Positions 1 through 5,345 of a DNA stretch of 8,843 nucleotides are shown here, one piece after another; position 1 is the first letter of the stretch, and every line of letters begins with the position of its first letter. Position numbers and translations under genes: made by a program. This DNA is from Pseudomonadota bacterium (GTDB taxonomy: Bacteria > Pseudomonadota > Gammaproteobacteria > Xanthomonadales > Xanthomonadaceae), in contig JAFADB010000328.1 in assembly GCA_023425225.1 (NCBI GenBank), positions 1 through 8,843 on the forward strand, given 5' to 3'. Under the pieces are notes generated by a model. That model ran no database searches, was not told the origin of the DNA, and saw only the letters and a list, made by a program, of their open reading frames with translations.

Positions 1-2654
1 CGGCCGTAGACGTTGTAGAGCTGCGAGTTGTAGTACGGCGAAGAGGTCCAGTTGCGGTTCGGCGGCATCTTGTTGGCGATGTTGTTGACCGATACCGAGA
101 TGGCCATGTCCAGCGGCAGTTCGTACTGCACCGAGCCGTTGAACAGCACCCAGGCATCGTCGTAGCCGGGTTCGCCGTAGCGGGCCAGGTCCGCGGCGGT
201 CGCTTCCCAGCCGGCCACGCGCAGGGCGAAGTTCGGGTTCTTGCCGTAGCGCACGCCCCACAGGGTGATGCTCAGCGGTCCCTTCTCCCAGCTCACGGTG
301 GCATTGAGCATGCGCTCGAAGAAGCTGGCCTGTCCGCGCGGCTCGTCGATCACGTCCACCACCGGCGACACCGAATCCAGTTGCGACTTGTAGTCGAGGA
401 TGCGGCTGTAGTTGAGCACGAAGCGCCAGTTGCCCCAGGCGTCGGTCGGCACCCGGTAGTCGCCGCCGGCCATCAGCATCTTCATGCTCTTGTGGGCGAC
501 GTTGAAGTAGCCGCTGTCCACGCTGGCGATGCGGCCGTCGCCGTCGCGCGTCACCCGCGCCAGCGCCGCCTCGCAGCTGGGCAGGTAGACGGCGGCCTGG
601 CCCTGGCGGCAGGCGGCCTCGTCGAACAGGATGTTGGCCAGGCCCAGCGAGCGCACCTCGTTGTCGATGTCGATGTCCATGTAGTCGCCATGCAGCGACA
701 GGCTGGCCAGGGGAGACCAGACGAAGCCGACGCTGCGCGACTTGGAGGTCACCGGCTCCAGCGCCAGGTTGCCCTGGGTGCGGCCGGACATGACGTAGCG
801 GCAGGCGTTGCTGGTGCGCGACACGCCCATCTGGTCGCACAGGTACAGGTCGTAGGTGTTCTGGTTGCCGATGGTCTGGCCGGCGTACAGGTAGGACATG
901 TCGGCGGCGCGGAACGAGGTGCCGACGCTGCCGCGCAGCAGCAGGCTCTCGAACGGACGGAACTCCAGCCCGCCCTTCCAGGTGAACTTGCTGCGGTCGA
1001 TGCCGGAGTAGCGGTAGTCGTCGTAGCGTCCGGCGCCGGTCAGCGAAAGCTGGGAGAACAGCGGCAGGTCCATCTGCACGGCCGCGCCGCGGCGGTCGCG
1101 GTCGCCGTCGCTGGCCTGCTGCGCGCCCCACATCAGCGCGCCGGAGCGGTACATCGTGTCCGGGCTGTCGGTCCAGCTCTCGCTGCCGGCTTCCACCAGC
1201 ATCGCCAGGCCGGCGCTGCCGCCGGGCAGTTCGAACAGGTTGGCGTTGAACACGCGCGCGCTGGCCTGCTGGGTCATGGTGTCGGACTTGCGCGTCTGCA
1301 GGTAGCTGAAGCCGGCGTACTCCTTCGGCGTGAGCGGCACGAACACCTGGCTGACATCGCTGTAGCGCTGCGCCAGGTAGGCGTTCATCGCGCTCCTGAT
1401 CGGCAGCAGCTGCTTCTGCTTGACGATGTAGGCCGAGCGCGAGAGGTACGCATCGTAGCCCCAGTCGCTGGCGCCGAAGCCGCCGCGCAGGCCGGCGGTG
1501 ACGTCGTACTGGTGGCTGCGGTTGTGCACCGCGGCGGCATCGAAGCCGCCGATCTCCTCCAGCGCGAAGTCGCGCGAGATCTCGTAGTCCACGCCGCTGG
1601 CCGCATCGGTCACGGTCTGGTAGTACCAGGTCACGCAGCAGTTGCTGGAGGTCCTGCCGACGGCGTAGTTGGCGTCGAGGTAGGCGGTGGCGTTGTCGCC
1701 GAAGCGGTGGTCCAGCGACACGTAGCCGGCCGCGAGCCGCCGTGCGGCATCGTAGGTCGCCACGCTGGACTGGGTGTAGTCCGAGCCGCAGTAGGGATCG
1801 CCGCCGTCCACGCGGTATTCCATGCTGCCGCCGAACAGCGCGCCCATCTGCCGGCAGCCGGCCACGCCCGGGTCGTAGTACTGCCCGGTATCGGCGTCGA
1901 TGGCATAGGCCTCGTCGTTCCACGGCGTGTAGGCGGTCAGCTTGCGATCGCGGCCCATCAGCGGGTCGGCGTGGTCGTATTGCGCGCCGTAGGTGAGCGT
2001 GGTCGCCTCGCCGAAGGCATGCCCGCCGACGACCTGCACGCGCTGGCTGGCGCCGCCGCCCTCGGTGTAGACGTTGGAGCGCACGCTGGCGTGGATGCCC
2101 TCGACCTCGCGCTTGAGGATGATGTTGATCACCCCGGCCACCGCGTCGGCGCCGTAGGTGGCCGACTGGCTGCCGGGCAGGATCTCGATGCGATCCACCA
2201 TCGCCATCGGGATGTTGGCCAGGTCGGCCAGCATGCCGCCGTCGGTGGTGTTGGCCGCCATCGGGAAGTTGGCGAACGGATGGCCGTTGACCAGCACCTT
2301 GGTGTAGCTGGCGCCCAGGCCGAACAGGTTGACCGACTTGGTGGCCTGGGTGTTGCCCGAGCCGATCGGCGCGCCCTCGCGCAGGCCGCCGCCGCCCAGG
2401 GTCGAGGCGCGCAGCACCGCGGCGATGTCGGTGAATCCCTGGCGGGCGATGTCCTGGTTGGTGATGACCAGGCTGGGCACGGAATTCTCCAGCTGCGTGC
2501 GCGGCAGCAACGATCCTGTCACCTGGACGGCGGACAATTCGCTGGCGCTCCGCGGGGTGCTCCCCTCGCCCTCGGCGTCCTGCGCGCAGGCGGCACCGGC
2601 CAGGCAGAGCGCCAGGGCCCCGGTCAAGGTATTCAGCTTCATCTTGTCGATCAC
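1..2654 (-). CDS. TonB-dependent outer-membrane receptor, C-terminal end outside window
   Basis: This is an outer-membrane active-transport receptor, energised by TonB-ExbB-ExbD. About 884 codons are read without a stop. The GTG at 2654 is chosen because AGGAG lies 9 nt upstream; the in-frame ATG at 2642 (MKLNTL) is 21 nt from it. Residues 1-24 form a signal peptide (hydrophobic TGALALCLAGAACA, cleavage near ACA|QD). A TonB-box-like SAVQVTGS sits at about 41-48. The plug domain spans about 55-181, with NLFGLGASYTKVLVNG, the IPMAMVDRIEILPG strand, YGADAVAGVINIIL and K181. The rest is a beta-barrel rich in aromatic-alternating strands. The last visible residues (NKMPPN, then YYNSQLYNVYG) match the usual end of such receptors, so only about 10-15 residues should be missing. 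Cysteines occur in pairs (267/289, 339/340, 606/618, 682/694), probably in extracellular loops. The protein lacks an N-terminal FecA-type signalling domain. The substrate is unknown; the ABC gene upstream suggests a shared substrate. Confidence 0.93.
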   Translation of the reverse strand, partial: MIDKMKLNTLTGALALCLAGAACAQDAEGEGSTPRSASELSAVQVTGSLLPRTQLENSVPSLVITNQDIARQGFTDIAAVLRASTLGGGGLREGAPIGSGNTQATKSVNLFGLGASYTKVLVNGHPFANFPMAANTTDGGMLADLANIPMAMVDRIEILPGSQSATYGADAVAGVINIILKREVEGIHASVRSNVYTEGGGASQRVQVVGGHAFGEATTLTYGAQYDHADPLMGRDRKLTAYTPWNDEAYAIDADTGQYYDPGVAGCRQMGALFGGSMEYRVDGGDPYCGSDYTQSSVATYDAARRLAAGYVSLDHRFGDNATAYLDANYAVGRTSSNCCVTWYYQTVTDAASGVDYEISRDFALEEIGGFDAAAVHNRSHQYDVTAGLRGGFGASDWGYDAYLSRSAYIVKQKQLLPIRSAMNAYLAQRYSDVSQVFVPLTPKEYAGFSYLQTRKSDTMTQQASARVFNANLFELPGGSAGLAMLVEAGSESWTDSPDTMYRSGALMWGAQQASDGDRDRRGAAVQMDLPLFSQLSLTGAGRYDDYRYSGIDRSKFTWKGGLEFRPFESLLLRGSVGTSFRAADMSYLYAGQTIGNQNTYDLYLCDQMGVSRTSNACRYVMSGRTQGNLALEPVTSKSRSVGFVWSPLASLSLHGDYMDIDIDNEVRSLGLANILFDEAACRQGQAAVYLPSCEAALARVTRDGDGRIASVDSGYFNVAHKSMKMLMAGGDYRVPTDAWGNWRFVLNYSRILDYKSQLDSVSPVVDVIDEPRGQASFFERMLNATVSWEKGPLSITLWGVRYGKNPNFALRVAGWEATAADLARYGEPGYDDAWVLFNGSVQYELPLDMAISVSVNNIANKMPPNRNWTSSPYYNSQLYNVYG

Positions 2655-2668
2655 GTTGGCATGCTCCT
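2652..2668 (-). promoter_or_regulatory. Ribosome binding site and GTG start of the receptor, with overlapping 3-codon mini-ORF
   Basis: AGGAG (2668-2664) lies 9 nt before GTG (2654-2652), a good Shine-Dalgarno distance. An ATG at 2662 begins a mini-ORF (Met-Pro-Thr-stop) whose TGA overlaps the GTG as GTGA. The mini-ORF is only 1 nt from the AGGAG, so it is unlikely to initiate well. This spacing decides for the GTG start. Confidence 0.6.
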
Positions 2669-2715
2669 GATGGCTGTCTTGCTGATGGCGACGGGCCGGC
2701 ACCGGGCCGTCCCGG

Positions 2716-2732
2716 AACGCCGCGGCGGCGTT
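2716..2732. repeat. 17-bp palindrome upstream of the receptor gene
   Basis: Perfect 8-bp arms AACGCCGC and GCGGCGTT flank one central base, about 62 bp upstream of the receptor start. No T-run follows on either strand, so a terminator is unlikely. An operator or an mRNA hairpin in the receptor leader is possible. GC-rich DNA produces such dyads by chance, so confidence in function is low. Confidence 0.35.
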
Positions 2733-2815
2733 TCCGATTCCCCTCCCGTCTTTTTTCGCGCGCACTCGTCCCTGGCCTGCACGCGAGGCCCCGATCCAGC
2801 CCGTGTCCTCGTCAG

Positions 2816-2862
2816 GGCCGTTTCCCCACCACTACCGTTGTCGCGGCCGTTGTCCGGCCGTT
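2816..2862. repeat. Phased CCGTT repeats in the ABC-receptor intergenic gap
   Basis: Four copies of CCGTT occur on the plus strand (starting at 2818, 2835, 2847 and 2858). The last three are spaced 12 and 11 bp apart, close to one helical turn, and two of them continue as CCGTTGTC. They fill the start of the 223-bp gap after the ABC gene stop. Helically phased direct repeats can bind a regulator on one DNA face. No promoter hexamers could be assigned with confidence in this gap. Confidence 0.35.
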
Positions 2863-2877
2863 CCTATTGCCCGCGAC

Positions 2878-4644
2878 TCACCTGGGCACGGCGACGAGGC
2901 ATCCCGCGGCTGCCGGCGTCGAAGCCGGCGCCTCGGAAAAACGCAACCTGCGCTCGTGCATGGCGATCACCGTGTCGCGATGGGCGACGCTGATCACCGT
3001 GCAGTGGGGCAGGCGCTGGCGCAGCTGCCGGTACAGCCAGGCCTCGGTGTCGGTGTCCAGCGCCGAGGTGGCCTCGTCCAGGAACAGCGTGTCCGGCTTC
3101 TGCAGCAGTACGCGCGCGAACGCCAGCCGCTGCTGCTCGCCGGGCGAGAGTCGCTTGCTCCAGTGCGCCGTCTCACCCAGCACGGCGGCATAGCGCTCCA
3201 GTCGGCAGGCGCCCAGCGCCTGCTCGCAGCAGGCATCGTCGAACTCGTCGGCGTTGCCGGGATAGCACAGCGCATCCTTGAAGGTGCCGATCGGCACGTA
3301 CGGCCGCTGCGGGATGAACATGCTGCGGCGGCCGGCGGGCATCTCGACGCGGCCGCGGCCATGGCGCCACAGTCCGGCCAGCGACAGCAGGAACGTGCTC
3401 TTGCCGCAGCCGGACGGACCGACGATCACGCAGCTCGTCCCGGCCTTGATGTCCATCGAGGCCGGCTCGCTCAGCGGGTGGCCGTCGGGGCGCTCCAGCG
3501 CCAGCCCGTAGATGCGCAGCACCTCGTCCTGGCTGTCGGCGACCTCGATGGCGTGCGGCGCGTCGGAGCGCGCCAGCGCCCGGTCGAACTCGACCAGGCG
3601 CGACAGCGCGGCGCGCACGTCGGCCAGTTCGGTGTAGTTCTGGATGAACCACAGCAGGCCGATGCGCAGCTCGTTGCAGGCCTGGGTGAGCCGGGTGACG
3701 CCGCCCAGCGTCAGGCTGCCGGCGAAATAGGCGCCGGCGCCCAGCAGCCACGGGACCACCTGCGCGGTCTGGTTGCTGCCCTGCATGGACAGGTTGACGC
3801 CGAAGGTGTGCCGCACCACGTCGCGCCAGTTGCGGCGGATCGCGGCGAAGGCACCGTCGAGGCGGCGCTGCTCGGCACGCTCGCCGGCATACAGCGCGAT
3901 CGGCTCGACGTTCTCGCGCACCCGCACCAGGCCGAAACGGTAGTCGCCCTCGCGCGCCTGCTGCTGGTAGCGCGCACGCAGCAGCGGCCGCCCCAGCCAT
4001 TCCACCAGCCCGGTGCTGCCCAGGCAGAACAGGACGAAGACGAAAGTCACCAGTCCCGGGATGGCCAGGTTCACGCTTCCGACCACGAAGCCGATGTCGC
4101 GCGACAGGTTCCACAGCACGCCGGTGAACACCACCACCTTGCCCGACTGGTGCAGGAACTCGAAGGCCTTCTTGAGCCCGCGCTCGCCGGTGAGGATCAG
4201 CATGTCCTCGGACAGGCGCTGGTCCGGGTTGTCGATGCCGCCGCTGCGGTCGAGCCGGTAGTAGGCCTTCTTGTCCAGCCAGCGCTCGAGGAAATGCGCG
4301 TTCATCCAGCTGCGCCAGCGCATCTGCAGGATCTGCACCAGCCACTCGACGAAGGCGAAGGCGGCCACCCAGCTGGCCATCACCGCCGCCTTCCAGCCGA
4401 TCGTCTTCCAGAATGTCGGTGCGTTGCGCTCGCCCAGCGCATCGAACATGGTGCCGTTGAGGCGGTTGAGCAGCAGGCCTTGGTAGACCATCAGCCCGTA
4501 GACCGCCGGGATCAGCAGCAGCAGGAACCAGGCCATGGCCTTGTCCTGCGAACGCCAGTAGCCGCTCAGCAGGCGCCAGGCGTCGGCGAATCCCACGCTC
4601 GGCTTTGCCGGAGCGGAAGGCGAGGCGGTAGAGGGCTGGCTCAT
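2878..4644 (-). CDS. SbmA/BacA-like ABC transporter, fused permease and ATPase (YddA/ABCD type)
   Basis: This 588-residue half-transporter has an N-terminal membrane domain (about 20-345) and a C-terminal nucleotide-binding domain. It probably works as an inner-membrane homodimer. Hydrophobic segments lie near 37-56, 85-107, 168-205 and 295-315, and the NPDQR motif typical of the ABC_membrane_2/SbmA_BacA group is at 139-143. In the ATPase, Walker A is GPSGCGKST (409-417), the signature is LSPGEQQ (499-505), Walker B ends in D523-E524, and the switch histidine is H555. All catalytic residues are intact. The ATG at 4644 is chosen over an in-frame upstream ATG at 4695 because GGAG lies 5 nt before it and the family-like sequence starts there. 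Relatives import peptides, bleomycin or cobalamin-like molecules. It lies 223 bp upstream of a TonB-dependent receptor on the same strand, so a two-membrane uptake route is plausible. The substrate is not visible. Confidence 0.92.
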   Translation of the reverse strand: MSQPSTASPSAPAKPSVGFADAWRLLSGYWRSQDKAMAWFLLLLIPAVYGLMVYQGLLLNRLNGTMFDALGERNAPTFWKTIGWKAAVMASWVAAFAFVEWLVQILQMRWRSWMNAHFLERWLDKKAYYRLDRSGGIDNPDQRLSEDMLILTGERGLKKAFEFLHQSGKVVVFTGVLWNLSRDIGFVVGSVNLAIPGLVTFVFVLFCLGSTGLVEWLGRPLLRARYQQQAREGDYRFGLVRVRENVEPIALYAGERAEQRRLDGAFAAIRRNWRDVVRHTFGVNLSMQGSNQTAQVVPWLLGAGAYFAGSLTLGGVTRLTQACNELRIGLLWFIQNYTELADVRAALSRLVEFDRALARSDAPHAIEVADSQDEVLRIYGLALERPDGHPLSEPASMDIKAGTSCVIVGPSGCGKSTFLLSLAGLWRHGRGRVEMPAGRRSMFIPQRPYVPIGTFKDALCYPGNADEFDDACCEQALGACRLERYAAVLGETAHWSKRLSPGEQQRLAFARVLLQKPDTLFLDEATSALDTDTEAWLYRQLRQRLPHCTVISVAHRDTVIAMHERRLRFSEAPASTPAAAGCLVAVPR

Positions 4645-4654
4645 CGGGACTCCA

Positions 4655-4795
4655 TCACGGGCTTGCTTCTGGACTGCCGCCGACCTCCGGTGCAATGCAG
4701 CGGCGCATCGGAAACGGCCAGGCAGGTGGACTGCGGCGAATGACAGGTTGCCTCGGGCCTTTCACCCGTAGCGGCCGGCATGCCCCCCGGCTCAT
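4655..4795 (-). CDS. Possible 46-codon leader ORF upstream of the ABC gene
   Basis: An ATG at 4795 follows AGGAG with 6 nt spacing and opens a 46-residue frame (starting MSRGACRPL). Its TGA (4657-4655) ends 10 nt before the ABC start codon. The product is Arg/Pro-rich, with no signal peptide or recognisable motif. Position and Shine-Dalgarno suggest a possible coupled leader peptide. The composition is also what random GC-rich DNA would give, so this is a weak call. It resembles no family I know. Confidence 0.2.
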   Translation of the reverse strand: MSRGACRPLRVKGPRQPVIRRSPPAWPFPMRRCIAPEVGGSPEASP

Positions 4796-4880
4796 CGAAT
4801 GCTCCTGCCCGCCCTCCCGCGGGTATTGCGGCCCGAGGCCGCGGCCAGGCGCCGGCCCCCTGGCCGGTCCCGACGTGGGT

Positions 4881-4912
4881 ATCCGGTCCGCCGTGACAGG
4901 TGCGGACCGGAT
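4881..4912. repeat. Inverted repeat, 11-bp perfect arms, 10-nt loop
   Basis: The arms ATCCGGTCCGC (4881-4891) and GCGGACCGGAT (4902-4912) are exact reverse complements. The repeat lies in the 415-bp non-coding stretch 4645-5059, about 240 bp before the ABC gene. No T-run follows on either strand. It could be an operator, part of the leader RNA of the ABC transcript, or a weak Rho-independent-like stem. Apart from this, the 4978-5002 hairpin and the weak leader ORF, I see nothing recognisable in this stretch. Confidence 0.5.
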
Positions 4913-4977
4913 GGATGAAGAAAGACTCTGTTGGCGCCTCCTACGGAAACCCCGCCGGTGGTGCCTGGATGTTGCGG

Positions 4978-5002
4978 CCTGGACCCTGCTCCAGGGTCCA
5001 GG
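4978..5002 (-). terminator. Strong GC hairpin after copZ, probable transcript end
   Basis: The perfect 11-bp arms CCTGGACCCTG and CAGGGTCCAGG are separated by 3 nt. The hairpin begins 57 nt beyond the copZ stop codon. Its stability and placement suit a terminator or RNA 3'-end stabiliser for the copper operon, but no U-tract follows on the minus strand. The CTGGAC/GTCCAG core resembles the cueR operator dyad, so a MerR-type binding site is an alternative; no fitting -35/-10 pair was found around it. Confidence 0.45.
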
Positions 5003-5059
5003 AACCTGTGCTCATGTCGTTCGAACCGGACGGCATGACGCCTCGACCGGCAGCGCGCC

Positions 5060-5272
5060 TCAGGCGACCATCACCGTGAAGCCGGCATCGGCGATCACGC
5101 CCTTGATCGCATCGACGCCGATGCTGGATTCGTCGAAGTCGACGGTGACCTGCTTGGTCTCGAGCACGATGTCGGTGGACTTGACGCCGTCGGTGCCCTC
5201 GAGCACGCGCTTGAGGCGGCCCGAGCAGCCACCGCACTTCATGCCGTCCACCTTCAGTTCGATATTGCTCAT
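5060..5272 (-). CDS. copZ: CopZ-type heavy-metal chaperone (HMA domain)
   Basis: This 70-residue cytoplasmic protein consists of one heavy-metal-associated domain with the ferredoxin-like fold expected of CopZ/Atx1. The metal loop is GMKCGGCSGRL with C13 and C16, the CxxC pair that binds Cu(I). Its role is to carry Cu(I) to the ATPase encoded upstream and probably to exchange it with CueR. The length is normal for the family. The ATG at 5272 is preceded by GAGGA at 8 nt. The gene follows copA on the same strand after 73 bp, but a probable intrinsic terminator lies between them, so its level should depend on read-through or a promoter I could not identify. The CGGC loop rather than CAAC is unlike both HMA domains of the neighbouring CopA. 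Mercury or other soft-metal binding cannot be excluded, but copper is most likely from context. Confidence 0.92.
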   Translation of the reverse strand: MSNIELKVDGMKCGGCSGRLKRVLEGTDGVKSTDIVLETKQVTVDFDESSIGVDAIKGVIADAGFTVMVA

Positions 5273-5299
5273 CGTTGGATTCCTCGGTTGGGAGTGAAG

Positions 5300-5333
5300 A
5301 AAAAAAGGCCGGCCCGGAACAGGAGGTGGCCGG
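5300..5333 (-). terminator. Probable intrinsic terminator between copA and copZ
   Basis: Read on the minus strand, CCGGCC (5333-5328), a 13-nt loop and GGCCGG (5314-5309) form a stem followed by CC and a run of seven T (5306-5300). It starts 12 nt after the copA stop codon and ends about 27 nt before the copZ ATG. The stem is short (6 bp, all G/C), so partial termination is likely rather than a full stop. Confidence 0.6.
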
Positions 5334-5345
5334 TCTGGGGAGAGA

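Noticed and set aside
381..2993. 870-codon open frame on the plus strand opposite the receptor gene
   Set aside because: The product is low-complexity, rich in Ala, Gly, Val, His and Arg, as expected from an antisense frame of a GC-biased gene. The minus strand encodes a clear receptor over the same bases.
2803..4743. 646-codon open frame on the plus strand
   Set aside because: It is antisense to the ABC transporter, which has all ATPase motifs intact. The plus-strand product has no recognisable domain.
4645..5059. Possible cobalamin or other known riboswitch before the ABC gene
   Set aside because: I looked for the conserved motifs of common classes (cobalamin, TPP, FMN, glycine, c-di-GMP) and saw none. 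The hairpins alone do not support a riboswitch call; a covariance-model search would decide.
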